From assembly GCA_016709025.1 (NCBI GenBank), contig JADJEQ010000009.1, positions 1 to 64,000 of the forward strand: a DNA stretch of 64,000 nt, in the 5' to 3' direction. This stretch comes from Bacteroidales bacterium (GTDB lineage Bacteria > Bacteroidota > Bacteroidia > Bacteroidales > Lentimicrobiaceae). Made by a program: the position numbers and the translations under genes. This document shows positions 49,388 to 58,953 of the stretch, piece after piece. Within the stretch, counting starts at the first letter, position 1. Each line of letters opens with the position of its first letter. Under the pieces are notes generated by a model. It did no database searches. It was not told the origin of the DNA and worked only from the letters and a program-made list of their open reading frames with translations.

Positions 49388-49435
49388 TATTCATAGAGTT
49401 TAACAAAATTTGAACAGTTTCTAAAGCAGATAAAT

Positions 49436-50128
49436 ATGAAATTCATTGTTGTTGGTCTTGGTAATTTTGGTTCTGCCCTTTCGGTCAGACTTACTTCAAT
49501 GGGCCATGAAGTGATCGGAATCGACGGTAACCGTCAGAAAACGGAAATATTTAAAGACCTGATTACCCAAACCATTTGCATGGATGTAACCAATGAACAG
49601 GCGCTGGAAACGCTCCCCCTCAGGGAATGCGATTATGCCATTGTTACCATCGGAGAGGATTTCGGGGCATCGGTAATGACCACGGCGTTGCTAAAGCAGG
49701 CAGGTGTAAAAAAACTGGTAAGCCGTGCCATCAATCCTATGCATTACAAAGTTATACAAGCCCTTGGTGTAGATTTGATACTGCAACCTGAATATGAAGC
49801 TGCATCGCGGTTTGCTGATAGTGTGCTGTTTTCGGGTGTCAGTAATTCCTTTGATGTGACGGACGATTATAAGATTATTGAGGCACAACTTCCCGATCGC
49901 TATGATGGTCTTATGCTCAGTGAAGTTGACTTTACCAACAGGCACTCCCTGCTCGTTCTTACTGTGATAAGGACAGAAGAATCGAAATCAATATTTGGTC
50001 AGCCGGTTAAAAGAAAAAAATCGCTTGGATTGCCATCGGCGAACCAGAAACTAAAGAAGGGCGATCTGATTGTTCTTTTTGGAAAGCTGAAAGACATTGA
50101 AGGGCTTCTGCACAAGACGGAAGATTGA
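49436..50128 (+). CDS. trkA: TrkA/KtrA-family RCK regulator
   Basis: A 230-residue cytosolic gating subunit for TrkH. The RCK-N Rossmann domain starts FIVVGLGNFGSALSVRLTSM (GxGxxG nucleotide site) with the acidic strand end HEVIGIDGN. RCK-C covers about residues 145-225 (DVTDDYKIIEAQLPDRYDG, KKGDLIVLFGKLKDI). It has a single RCK unit, as in KtrA rather than the double E. coli TrkA. A bidirectional terminator follows 20 bases after its stop. Confidence 0.94.
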   Translation: MKFIVVGLGNFGSALSVRLTSMGHEVIGIDGNRQKTEIFKDLITQTICMDVTNEQALETLPLRECDYAIVTIGEDFGASVMTTALLKQAGVKKLVSRAINPMHYKVIQALGVDLILQPEYEAASRFADSVLFSGVSNSFDVTDDYKIIEAQLPDRYDGLMLSEVDFTNRHSLLVLTVIRTEESKSIFGQPVKRKKSLGLPSANQKLKKGDLIVLFGKLKDIEGLLHKTED

Positions 50129-50146
50129 TTTTATAGATAAAACAAT

Positions 50147-50181
50147 AAAAAAGGGCTGCTCTTTCGGGCAGCCCTTTTTTT
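50147..50181. terminator. Bidirectional rho-independent terminator
   Basis: AAAAAAGGGCTGC / GCAGCCCTTTTTT forms a 13-base-pair stem-loop with an eight-base loop and T runs on both strands, between the convergent trkA and T9SS genes. Confidence 0.9.
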
Positions 50182-50200
50182 AGCATTAAATCCCAATGAA

Positions 50201-52933
50201 TTATTGGATACTAACCTTGCGGGTAATGGTACCTTGTTTGGTTGTGATGTTCAACAAGTATAAACCTACAGGCATTTCTGTAGTACTGATGCGCATTTCA
50301 TTTGAATTGCCGTTAGATTCGTAAACCATCTGTCCGGAGATATTGAATAACCTTGCTTTCGTTATCTCAACTCCGGCCTGAATATTCAGTACATCGGTTG
50401 CCGGATTCGGATAAACCTTCAGGCTTTCAGCAAGTGGGTTATCGTTAACAGAGGTAAAGAAACTAATAGAGATATCGTCGACGAGGAAAATGAATGCATC
50501 GTTGGATATACACTGAATAGCAACATAAACTGCTTGTCCCTGGTATGCAGCGAGGTCATACTCAACATAAGTCCAGGCAGCTACCGGAGCATTGATCGGG
50601 CCGGCTATCTGTGTGAAACTCGAAGGGTTGTTGTCGGTTGTGGAAACAAGGACATTGTATTTTTCGAGTCCATAAGCGTCGGTATAAGATTTAACCCACA
50701 TGCTGAGCATCGGGCTTTCACCAAGGGTTACCTGTGGAGAAATCAACCAGTCGTTGTTAGGAGCTGAAGCTGTAACAGTTGCAAAACATGCTCCCAGCCG
50801 GTCTCCGCCATGTGTAGTCATTCCTGTAACAGGAGGTGTGGTTGTAAGCGGGTTAAATGCTATGAATGCCATTGGTATTCCCTGATTAGGAAATGTAACA
50901 TCGGTAATAGCGTAAGTTTCTCCGCCATCAAGGTCAACAGCTTCCCATGGGTCGAAAGTAAGCGCGAAATCTTCCTGTGATTCGAAATCAAGGATGATGC
51001 TGGTGAGGTTGCCACCACCGGTGATTTCAATTTCAACCGGACCGGCAGGAACAGATTCACCATTGTCATAAACAGCAGTTACCAGGTAACTGTATCCACC
51101 ATTGGCAAGATCCATATCATCATAGAAAGTGTCGCCGATCTGGCTGGCAATCATAGCACCATTGCGCCATACATTATAGCCGAGCAGTGCACGTGAACCG
51201 CGGGTCTGGGCAGGGATCGGATTCAAATTGGTGCTTCCGGAGAAGGTATTTCTGGCTGAGTTTGCAATGTTTGCAAATTTGGGGGTATCCATAGCAGGAA
51301 CAGCAGAAATTTCGCGAACGCTGCCGTCGGGGTATTGAACAACTGCACGGATAAGGTAAGCCTCATTATAGGCTGACCAACTGCTGGTTGAAGGATCGAA
51401 ATCCCATGAACGGCCGTTATCGAGTCCGCCATCATATCCCACATAAGTTGTAGCATTGATTGAACCGAAGCCGACTACAAAATCGCCGCTAACCATCAGG
51501 TTTGCTGCCGTTACATCAACTTCGAGCCATAGCTGGTCAACTGCAGTAGCAGCGACTGTATGTAACTGGGTTGTTGTAGGTGTACCTGCAACATCATCCC
51601 ATCCATAAACTTCAGCATTGAATGTATTGTCGCCCGGATCAATTGAAGTGAAATATTTGAGTGTCAGAATCTGACAAGGACCTTGTGGTGACATATGTGT
51701 TGACATAGTGAAACCTTCGTAGCTGTAAGCTCCGGTAAAAGTTCCATCGTTGTCGTAGATCAGCTCTTCTGTTGAGCCTGTACCACCTCCGCCGGGAGCA
51801 TCCCAGGTAAGGTGAACATCGTTACCACCGGTTACAGTTCCCTGAAGGTTTGTAGGAGGAAGTGGTTCTTCGAGCGAACCATTGAATTTAAACATTCCGC
51901 CAACGGTATTGCTTTCGTTGAAAGCACCTACCCATCCTGTAGAGCTGTTAATCCAGTCAGTAGCGAGGAATTGTGTTCCTTCGGTATCGGGGAAGAAAGA
52001 CCAGGTATGTGCACCGTCATAGCTGTATGCTATGCCGGTAAAACCTTCAGCAGCACCTGTACAAACCCATGTGTTGGGGGTACCAGGCACATAGGCGTAG
52101 TCATTGGTAAGCACAGTGCCAGTTACCAAAACATCAGTCCACGTGATACCACCGTCAAATGTTTCTGACATGGCACCTGTTGAACTTGCACCTTTGTCCA
52201 TGGAAATACCGTGAGTTGCACTTGCAAATTCCACATCATTGTAGGTTACAGGAAGCGATGTTGTCGATACATCCCAGGTAACTCCTTTGTCGGCTGAACG
52301 ATAAACTCTTCCTTTATTGGTTCCAAACCAGACATTATCGCCAACGGCTGAATAATATCCTACAACACCAAATTCACCGGAAACAGGAGCTGGAATATTG
52401 GCAGCAGGTACGAGTGTCCAGGTTGTTCCTCCATCGGTAGTGGTGTACATTTCGAAGTCACCGCTGATGGGATCGCCCTGACACCATCCGTTGTTTGCAT
52501 CGAAGAAATGAACGATGTTGGGAAAAGAAGCTGCATTGCTGAAAGTTGCTGTAGTCTGACGGGCCCATGTGGTCCCACCGTTGGTAGTTACATAAATGCC
52601 CTGAGGAATACTTCCTGACATTCTGTACATAGGTACATAAGCAGTATTTGCATCAATAGCGAAGACCATTCCTGGTTCCATCCCGGTGGTACCGTTAATA
52701 AATCCGGGTGTCCATGTGTCACCACCATTCACAGTTTTGGTAAATTCCTGAACAACAGCGGCTGCGCCACTGCCATCATAGGCTGTTGCCCATACAATCT
52801 GATCGGAAACCGCGTGCATATATTTTATGCCGCGCGAAGCAGCTGCAAACCCTGAGGCCTGGGGAAGCCACTGAGCCATACTGCTGAATGAAATAGCCAC
52901 AAAGGCTATAAGGGTAAAGAACTTTTTCATCAT
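50201..52933 (-). CDS. T9SS-exported Asp-box propeller and adhesin-domain protein
   Basis: A 910-residue secreted protein. Signal peptide MMKKFFTLIAFVAISFSSMA. The propeller (about 25-355) has Asp-box repeats KTVNGGDTW, VTTNGGTTW, TTTDGGTTW, RSADKGVTW and ETFDGGITW. A fibronectin III-like segment follows (PLPPTNLQGTVTGGNDVHLT), then an Ig/carbohydrate-like region, then a cleaved-adhesin/MAM-like jelly roll (about 655-825, WLISPQVTLGESPMLSMWVK and VYVAIQCISNDAFIFLVDD). The end is a T9SS sorting domain (KVYPNPATDVLNIQAGVEI ... RKVSIQ). Likely surface adhesin or binding protein. Confidence 0.86.
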   Translation of the reverse strand: MMKKFFTLIAFVAISFSSMAQWLPQASGFAAASRGIKYMHAVSDQIVWATAYDGSGAAAVVQEFTKTVNGGDTWTPGFINGTTGMEPGMVFAIDANTAYVPMYRMSGSIPQGIYVTTNGGTTWARQTTATFSNAASFPNIVHFFDANNGWCQGDPISGDFEMYTTTDGGTTWTLVPAANIPAPVSGEFGVVGYYSAVGDNVWFGTNKGRVYRSADKGVTWDVSTTSLPVTYNDVEFASATHGISMDKGASSTGAMSETFDGGITWTDVLVTGTVLTNDYAYVPGTPNTWVCTGAAEGFTGIAYSYDGAHTWSFFPDTEGTQFLATDWINSSTGWVGAFNESNTVGGMFKFNGSLEEPLPPTNLQGTVTGGNDVHLTWDAPGGGGTGSTEELIYDNDGTFTGAYSYEGFTMSTHMSPQGPCQILTLKYFTSIDPGDNTFNAEVYGWDDVAGTPTTTQLHTVAATAVDQLWLEVDVTAANLMVSGDFVVGFGSINATTYVGYDGGLDNGRSWDFDPSTSSWSAYNEAYLIRAVVQYPDGSVREISAVPAMDTPKFANIANSARNTFSGSTNLNPIPAQTRGSRALLGYNVWRNGAMIASQIGDTFYDDMDLANGGYSYLVTAVYDNGESVPAGPVEIEITGGGNLTSIILDFESQEDFALTFDPWEAVDLDGGETYAITDVTFPNQGIPMAFIAFNPLTTTPPVTGMTTHGGDRLGACFATVTASAPNNDWLISPQVTLGESPMLSMWVKSYTDAYGLEKYNVLVSTTDNNPSSFTQIAGPINAPVAAWTYVEYDLAAYQGQAVYVAIQCISNDAFIFLVDDISISFFTSVNDNPLAESLKVYPNPATDVLNIQAGVEITKARLFNISGQMVYESNGNSNEMRISTTEMPVGLYLLNITTKQGTITRKVSIQ

Positions 52934-52970
52934 GTTGTTTTATTGGTTTGACATTAGGTTCTATTACCTG

Positions 52971-52978
52971 CAAATATA
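52971..52978 (-). promoter_or_regulatory. Candidate -7 element for the 910-residue T9SS gene
   Basis: The minus strand reads TATATTTG, matching TAnnTTTG, 38 bases before the ATG. Confidence 0.45.
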
Positions 52979-53172
52979 GGTAATGCTGGTAATGTTTCAC
53001 GGAATTATTAATAATTATTGATAATAATTTACCAACAAACCACTGGAAAATGCAGGAATTATTATGTTTAAAATGCATACGATCAGTGGATTGTGAATTC
53101 AATATCTGGCCATGTCCGGTTGAATTCCCTGAATCCTTTCAGGTGTTTTTGCTTCGAAGCGCCTAAAATCCT

Positions 53173-53180
53173 TACTTTTG
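53173..53180 (+). promoter_or_regulatory. Candidate -7 element for ffh
   Basis: TACTTTTG ends 31 bases before the ffh ATG; a TTTG at 53148-53151 is placed like a -33 element. Confidence 0.5.
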
Positions 53181-53211
53181 CATCGCTGAAAAATACAATT
53201 GTACCATATTT

Positions 53212-54564
53212 ATGTTTGAAAATTTAAGCGAAAAGCTCGAAAGGGCATTCAAAACCCTAAAGGGACAAGGTCATATTACCGAGATTAACGTTGCTGAAAC
53301 GTTGAAGGACGTACGTAAAGCTTTGCTCGATGCCGATGTTAGTTACAAAGTAGCGAAACAATTTACCGATACGGTAAAGGAGAAAGCTCTCGGACAGCAG
53401 GTACTTACTGCTGTTTCACCCGGACAACTAATGGTTAAGATAGTTCACGATGAACTGGCTGATCTGATGGGCGGTACCCAGACAGATATAAATCTGAAAG
53501 GAACGCCTGCTGTAATACTCATCGCCGGACTTCAGGGTTCGGGTAAAACAACATTCTCGGCTAAACTTGCGAATTATCTGCATACGAAAAAAGGCAGCAA
53601 ACCATTGCTGGTTGCCGGCGACGTTTACCGTCCTGCAGCAATTGAACAGTTAAAGGTTTTGGGCCAGCAGATTGGTGTTCAGGTTTTTACCATCGACGAT
53701 AATAAAAGTCCCGTAGAGATTGCCCGCAAAGCAGTTTCACATGCCCGGGAGTATGGTTATAACCCGGTAATAATCGATACCGCCGGCCGGTTGGCCATCG
53801 ATGAACAAATGATGAATGAGATTGCTGCAGTAAAACAGGCTGTCAGTCCACAGGAAATTCTTTTCGTGGTGGATTCAATGACCGGGCAGGATGCTGTAAA
53901 TACTGCAAAGGCTTTTAACGACAAGCTTGACTATGATGGCGTAGTGCTTACCAAACTTGATGGGGATACCAGGGGCGGAGCTGCTTTAACCATCAGATCT
54001 GTGGTAGACAAACCGGTGAAGTTTGTCGGATTGGGTGAAAAAATGGATGCCATTGATGTGTTCTACCCTTCACGGATGGCCGACCGGATACTTGGGATGG
54101 GTGACATCGTTTCACTGGTGGAACGTGCTCAGGAACAATTCGATGAGGAAGAAGCAAAGAAACTGCAGCAGAAATTGGCCAAAGACCAGTTCAACTTCAA
54201 CGATTTTGTCAGCCAGATCAAGCAGATAAAGAAGATGGGGAACGTGAAGGACCTGCTGGGAATGATTCCTGGCATGGGCAAAGCGTTGAAGGATGTGGAT
54301 ATTGACGAAAATGCCTTCAAAGGTATTGAAGCCATTATTTCGTCCATGACCCCTGCTGAACGTGAAACCCCGGCCCTGTTAAACGGCAGCCGACGCAAGC
54401 GCATCGCACAGGGAAGCGGAAAAGACATTGCAGAGGTAAACCGCCTGATCAAGCAATTTGAAGATACCCGGAAAATGATGAAACTGGTTTCAGGCGGAGG
54501 CGGCAAAAATGCCCTGCATGCCATGCGAAATATGTCTAAAATGTCATCCGGACGGAAACGTTAA
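53212..54564 (+). CDS. ffh: Signal recognition particle protein Ffh
   Basis: A 450-residue SRP GTPase that binds signal peptides of inner-membrane proteins and delivers ribosomes to FtsY. The N domain (about 1-85) is followed by the G domain with AGLQGSGKTTFSAKLANYL, DVYRPAAIEQL, DTAGRL, TKLDGDTRGGA and GLGEKMDAIDVF. The Met-rich M domain (about 320-450) carries RNA-binding GSRRKRIAQGSG. The length is normal. folD lies 21 bases downstream, probably co-transcribed. Confidence 0.97.
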   Translation: MFENLSEKLERAFKTLKGQGHITEINVAETLKDVRKALLDADVSYKVAKQFTDTVKEKALGQQVLTAVSPGQLMVKIVHDELADLMGGTQTDINLKGTPAVILIAGLQGSGKTTFSAKLANYLHTKKGSKPLLVAGDVYRPAAIEQLKVLGQQIGVQVFTIDDNKSPVEIARKAVSHAREYGYNPVIIDTAGRLAIDEQMMNEIAAVKQAVSPQEILFVVDSMTGQDAVNTAKAFNDKLDYDGVVLTKLDGDTRGGAALTIRSVVDKPVKFVGLGEKMDAIDVFYPSRMADRILGMGDIVSLVERAQEQFDEEEAKKLQQKLAKDQFNFNDFVSQIKQIKKMGNVKDLLGMIPGMGKALKDVDIDENAFKGIEAIISSMTPAERETPALLNGSRRKRIAQGSGKDIAEVNRLIKQFEDTRKMMKLVSGGGGKNALHAMRNMSKMSSGRKR

Positions 54565-54585
54565 ATTTTAAAGTAAAAGATTGCA

Positions 54586-55470
54586 ATGGAACTGATCGAC
54601 GGGAAAAGTATCGCTGAAGGGATAAAAAAGGAGATAGCTGCCAAAGTGGCAGCAATCATTGATGCCGGTGGTGAACCTCCTCACCTGGCTGCAGTATTGG
54701 TCGGCGATGATGCGGCTAGTCAGACTTATATTGCCAGCAAGGAAAGAGCCTGCAAGGCTGTTGGATTTACTTCGAGTGTTTACAGGTATGAACCGGATAT
54801 TACAGAAAAGAAACTTCTTGAAGTAGTTGATTTTTTGAACAATGACCCGGATGTCAATGGTTTTATTGTTCAATTGCCGCTACCAAAACATATTGATGCT
54901 GATAAGATTCTGCAACGGATTAAACCTGAAAAGGACGTTGACGGTTTTCATCCGGTAAACGTTGGCCGGCTTGCCCTTGGCCTTCCTTCATACCTGCCCG
55001 CTACTCCTGCCGGAATCATGCTTCTGTTTGAGAAATACGGTATTGAAACTGAAGGTAAACATTGTGTTGTACTGGGCCGTAGCAATATTGTAGGTACCCC
55101 CATAAGCCTGCTGATGTCGCGCAAAGCAAAACCAGGGAACAGCACTGTTACCCTTTGTCACAGCAAGACAGTCAATTTGCCTGAAATTACCCGCCAGGCC
55201 GATATCCTGATTGCTGCCATCGGGCAGCCGGGTTTTGTTAAAGCCGATATGGTTAAGACCGGCGCAGTGGTTATTGATGTTGGAATTCACCGCATCAGCG
55301 ATGACAGTGAAAAAGGCTACTATATCTGCGGTGACGTTGACTTTGAGCAGGTAGCGCCAAAATGCAGCTTTATAACACCAGTTCCCGGTGGTGTGGGACT
55401 TATGACCATTGTCAGTCTGCTGCTGAATACCTTCAAAGCATACAACGCGGAGATATACCCGAAGCAGTAG
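54586..55470 (+). CDS. folD: FolD bifunctional methylene-THF dehydrogenase/cyclohydrolase
   Basis: A 294-residue enzyme interconverting 5,10-methylene-THF, 5,10-methenyl-THF and 10-formyl-THF. Catalytic region: SQTYIASKERACKAVGF with the conserved Tyr and Lys. NGFIVQLPLPKHIDADKIL follows, then PATPAGIMLLF and the NADP Rossmann segment CVVLGRSNIVGTPISLLM, ending with the PVPGGVGLMTI signature. Length and start are typical. Confidence 0.97.
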   Translation: MELIDGKSIAEGIKKEIAAKVAAIIDAGGEPPHLAAVLVGDDAASQTYIASKERACKAVGFTSSVYRYEPDITEKKLLEVVDFLNNDPDVNGFIVQLPLPKHIDADKILQRIKPEKDVDGFHPVNVGRLALGLPSYLPATPAGIMLLFEKYGIETEGKHCVVLGRSNIVGTPISLLMSRKAKPGNSTVTLCHSKTVNLPEITRQADILIAAIGQPGFVKADMVKTGAVVIDVGIHRISDDSEKGYYICGDVDFEQVAPKCSFITPVPGGVGLMTIVSLLLNTFKAYNAEIYPKQ

Positions 55471-55506
55471 CTCAGCCACATTCTTCTTTCGTTAGTATTT
55501 CCTGAA

Positions 55507-56481
55507 ATGCCAGCTATGAATTACAGGATCTTTCTTCTGTTTTTACTTTTAACCGGCCCGGGAATCCATTTGCAGGCGCAGGTTGCAGGCTGCACCGATC
55601 CCCAGTCAATCAACTTTGACTCACTAGCTGTCGTGAACGATGGCTCCTGCCAGTACCCACCAACTTCCATTACACCGTTAAAGATTGTAAAGTCATTGCC
55701 TTTAACCGTGAGAGAAACATCCGGCCTTATATTCTGGAGCAAAGGTTTGTGGACACACAACGACAGCGGCGGGGAGCCGGTTTTGTATAAGCTGGATACA
55801 CTTACAGGTAAGGTTATTCAAACCGTTACCCTGCTCAATGCCGTGAATATTGATTGGGAAGAAATTGCGCAGGATGAGTCAACTATTTATATCGGCGATT
55901 TTGGAAACAACCTGGGTAACCGGAAAGATTTAAGGATTTATTCAGTTTCCAAAAGAGATATACCCGGTGATTCGAACGGTGAAGTGAATGCTTCGGTCAT
56001 TAACTTCAGCTACGCAGATCAGCAGGACTTTACTCCGGCCAACCGCAATAACAATTTTGATTGTGAAGCGATGGTGGCATTGGGCGATAGTCTTTATCTT
56101 TTTTCGAAAAACTGGGCTGATCAGCAGTCGCGGCTTTATGCCATTCCCAAAACTGCCGGATCATACAGAGTTTCACCCATCGATACTCTTTTGGCCGATG
56201 GGCTGATCACCGGGGCCGATCTGAGTCCTTCGGGCAGGGAGATGGTAATGTGCGGTTATAAAAATTATAGTCCTTTTATATGGGTGATTTTTGATTTCAG
56301 GGAAGCAAATTTCTTTCAGGGCAACAAACGTCGTTTTAACTTCTCAGCAATGGCTGGCACCCAAACAGAAGGCGTTTCCTTTCTGAGTGATTCAGAAGTG
56401 GTGATTTCCTCAGAAAAAACCATGGTAAGTCCGGCTTCTCTCTTTAAAGTTGATATCGGACCCTGGGTAGAATCCAATTGA
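55507..56481 (+). CDS. Secreted propeller-like protein with GCTDP motif
   Basis: A 324-residue protein with a signal peptide ending LQAQ. The motif VAGCTDPQSINFDS...DDGSC near residues 26-50 is the short Cys module common in T9SS-associated and surface proteins. The rest looks like one beta-propeller or esterase-like domain (ETSGLIFWSKGLWTHNDSGG, IYIGDFGNNLGNRKDLRIYS, ALGDSLYLFSKNWADQQSRL). There is no T9SS tail. The ATG at 55516 is an alternative start. Function unknown. Confidence 0.7.
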   Translation: MPAMNYRIFLLFLLLTGPGIHLQAQVAGCTDPQSINFDSLAVVNDGSCQYPPTSITPLKIVKSLPLTVRETSGLIFWSKGLWTHNDSGGEPVLYKLDTLTGKVIQTVTLLNAVNIDWEEIAQDESTIYIGDFGNNLGNRKDLRIYSVSKRDIPGDSNGEVNASVINFSYADQQDFTPANRNNNFDCEAMVALGDSLYLFSKNWADQQSRLYAIPKTAGSYRVSPIDTLLADGLITGADLSPSGREMVMCGYKNYSPFIWVIFDFREANFFQGNKRRFNFSAMAGTQTEGVSFLSDSEVVISSEKTMVSPASLFKVDIGPWVESN

Positions 56482-56590
56482 AAAGATTCAGTTAATTATT
56501 ATCCCTGCTGCTGTTCTCCGGCAATTTAATAAGCAAATGCCCGTTTAATACCTGGATATCAATAATTTTAGCATTTAAATTTCTTTTCTG

Positions 56591-58510
56591 ATGAACTTAG
56601 GTTTCCGGCTGTTTTTTATCTTACTGTTCCTGTATGTGCCTTCGACGATGTTTTCACAGGGCCAGCCGTCGGGCAGGGTTGAAAAGTTTCACAGCAAAGC
56701 CCTGATGTATTACAATGCTTCAGCTTATGATGAAGCACTTGAAGAAGTTCAAAAAGCATTGAAAATCAATGACAGGTACATAGAATCCTGGCTTCTTGCC
56801 GGCGACATCTATGCGCTGAAAGGAAATAATCAGGAAGCTATCCGAAGTTACTCAAAGGCCATTTCCATCGATCACAACTTCTTTCCTCCGGCTGTTTACA
56901 TTCTTGCAAACCTTCAGTTTGAGGAAAAACAGTATGCTGCCTGTATCAGCAATTATGAAGGATATCTCCAATATCCGGAAGCCAGACAGGCCGAAAAGAA
57001 TAAATGCCTGAAAAACCTGGGAACAGCAAGTTTCAGGCTGGATGCTATGGCAAACCCGCAACCGGTTAAACCGGTTAATTTGGGTATTGCTGTGAATACT
57101 GCGGGTTACGAGTTTGTAAACTACATTAGTCCCGATGTGGAGCATCTTTATTTTACCCGCCGAATGACCAGTGGTGATACCCGTGATGAGAACTTTTTTT
57201 TCTCGGCAAGAGAAAACGACACAACCTGGCGTCCGGCAGTAGAACTTGGTGCACCTGTGAATTCACCGGGTGATGAAGGGGCGCTGTGTATCTCACCGGA
57301 TGGGCAGTATTTGTTTTATTCCGCCTGCAACCGGCCAGATGGTTATGGAAGTTGCGACATTTATGTTTCGAAACGTGAAGGTGATCGCTGGGGCAAGCCT
57401 GAGAACCTCGGTCCAGGCGTTAACAGTTCATTTTGGGAAACACAGCCAAGTTTTGCTCCCGATGGCAAGACGCTCTATTTCGTAAGTAACCGGTCGGGTG
57501 GTATCGGGAGCAGCGATATCTGGTTAAGCCGTCTCGATGATTCCGGCAACTGGTCGGAACCTGAAAACCCCGGAACTTCAATTAATACGCAGGAATCAGA
57601 ACGCGGACCTTTTATCCATCCTGATGGCAAAACCCTTTATTTCTCATCAAAAGGACACACCGGAATGGGGGAGGGCGACATTTTCTTTGCTTCGCTTGAT
57701 GAGGAAGGCCGTTGGTCGAAACCGGCTAATATTGGTTATCCGCTGAACACTGAGGCCGATGAAGTAACCTTTGTAGTTGACAATGCGGGGAAATATGCTT
57801 ACTATTCGTCTGCAGCAGAAGGAGGTTCCGGGTTACAGGATATTTATCGTGTAATTGTGCCGGAGAAAATCAGGCCTTTGCCTGTAACCTATATGAAAGG
57901 AATTGTTACTGACAGCCTAACCGGGCGGTTTCTTTCTGCTTCATTCAAACTGACTGATATCGGGAGCGGTAAACCAGTGGCGCATTCTGTATCAGATCCT
58001 GTGAACGGGGAGTTTCTTATCTGCATTCCTTCAGGGAAGAAATATGCACTTGCAGTTGAGAAACCAGGCTATCTTTTCTATTCAGCACATTTTGCGCTCG
58101 AAGGGGAAGCCGGTATCAGGGAGCCATATCTGCAAAATATCAGGTTAAAGCCAATCCGCGAAGGAGAAACCATCGTGATGAGAAATATCTTCTTCGAAAC
58201 CGATAGTTCCCGTTTGTTGCCTGAGTCTGAAACCGAGCTGAACAGCCTCCATGACCTGCTGAACCAGAATCCGGGTCTCAGGATAGAGATCAGCGGCCAC
58301 ACTGACAATACCGGAGGAGAATCTTATAACCAGCTATTGTCAGAAAAAAGAGCAGGGTCGGTATACCGGTACCTTACCGGGAAAGGGATTGCATTTCAAA
58401 GGTTGAGTTACAAAGGGTTTGGGGCCACAAAACCGGTTGCTGATAATTCATCCCCGGAAGGCAGAGCAATAAACCGAAGAACAGAGTTTAAGGTTCTGGG
58501 AGTAAAGTGA
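56591..58510 (+). CDS. OmpA-family protein with TPR and PD40 repeats (PorE-like)
   Basis: A 639-residue envelope protein. Signal peptide, then TPR repeats (about 30-150, ALMYYNASAYDEALEEVQKA), then WD40/PD40-like repeats (about 165-410, e.g. ALCISPDGQYLFYSACNRPDG, SFAPDGKTLYFVSNRSGGIG). A carboxypeptidase-like regulatory domain follows (about 425-515, VTDSLTGRFLSASFKLTDI), and a C-terminal OmpA peptidoglycan-binding domain (about 525-639, ISGHTDNTGGESYNQLLSEK). This is the architecture of the T9SS component PorE, but Bacteroidota encode many paralogues, so PorE itself is not certain. Confidence 0.8.
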   Translation: MNLGFRLFFILLFLYVPSTMFSQGQPSGRVEKFHSKALMYYNASAYDEALEEVQKALKINDRYIESWLLAGDIYALKGNNQEAIRSYSKAISIDHNFFPPAVYILANLQFEEKQYAACISNYEGYLQYPEARQAEKNKCLKNLGTASFRLDAMANPQPVKPVNLGIAVNTAGYEFVNYISPDVEHLYFTRRMTSGDTRDENFFFSARENDTTWRPAVELGAPVNSPGDEGALCISPDGQYLFYSACNRPDGYGSCDIYVSKREGDRWGKPENLGPGVNSSFWETQPSFAPDGKTLYFVSNRSGGIGSSDIWLSRLDDSGNWSEPENPGTSINTQESERGPFIHPDGKTLYFSSKGHTGMGEGDIFFASLDEEGRWSKPANIGYPLNTEADEVTFVVDNAGKYAYYSSAAEGGSGLQDIYRVIVPEKIRPLPVTYMKGIVTDSLTGRFLSASFKLTDIGSGKPVAHSVSDPVNGEFLICIPSGKKYALAVEKPGYLFYSAHFALEGEAGIREPYLQNIRLKPIREGETIVMRNIFFETDSSRLLPESETELNSLHDLLNQNPGLRIEISGHTDNTGGESYNQLLSEKRAGSVYRYLTGKGIAFQRLSYKGFGATKPVADNSSPEGRAINRRTEFKVLGVK

Positions 58511-58953
58511 TAAGTGAAGAGTGAAAGGAAGTGAAAAGTGAAGAGTGAAAAGTGAAAAGTGAAGAGTGAAGAATGAAAAGTAAGAAAGTGAAGACAAACC
58601 TAACAGGTTTTCTTCAACCTGTTAGGTTTTAAGAATGCATGTAAGTGGTCGAAATGAAGAGTGAAAAGTGAAAAGTGCAGAAAGCGTTGAAAAATGGGAA
58701 GTTAGAAATGGAAATAAACCTAACAGGTTTTCTTCTAACCTGTTAGGTTTTAATAAAAATGCAATGTGAAGTGGACGAAAGTGAATAGTGAATAGTGAAT
58801 AGTGCAGAAAGAGTTGAAAAATGAAAAGTGAGAAATGAAAATAGACCTAACAGGTTTTCTTCTAACCTGTTAGGTTTTAAGAAGAATGAATTGTGAAGTG
58901 AATATTGAAAAGTGAAAATTCAAGCCTATTTGCTATCCCCCTTGAATTTGAAG
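58511..58953. repeat. Three-unit hairpin repeat between convergent genes
   Basis: About 440 bases of 'gtgaagagtgaaaagtg' microrepeats, with three hairpins of about 35 bases, AAACCTAACAGGTT...AACCTGTTAGGTTT, at 58596-58629, 58716-58750 and 58845-58877. Spacing is about 120 and 129 bases, so each hairpin sits in a longer tandem unit that includes 'gtgcagaaagagttgaaaaatg'. They may act as terminators for the convergent genes. Confidence 0.75.
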
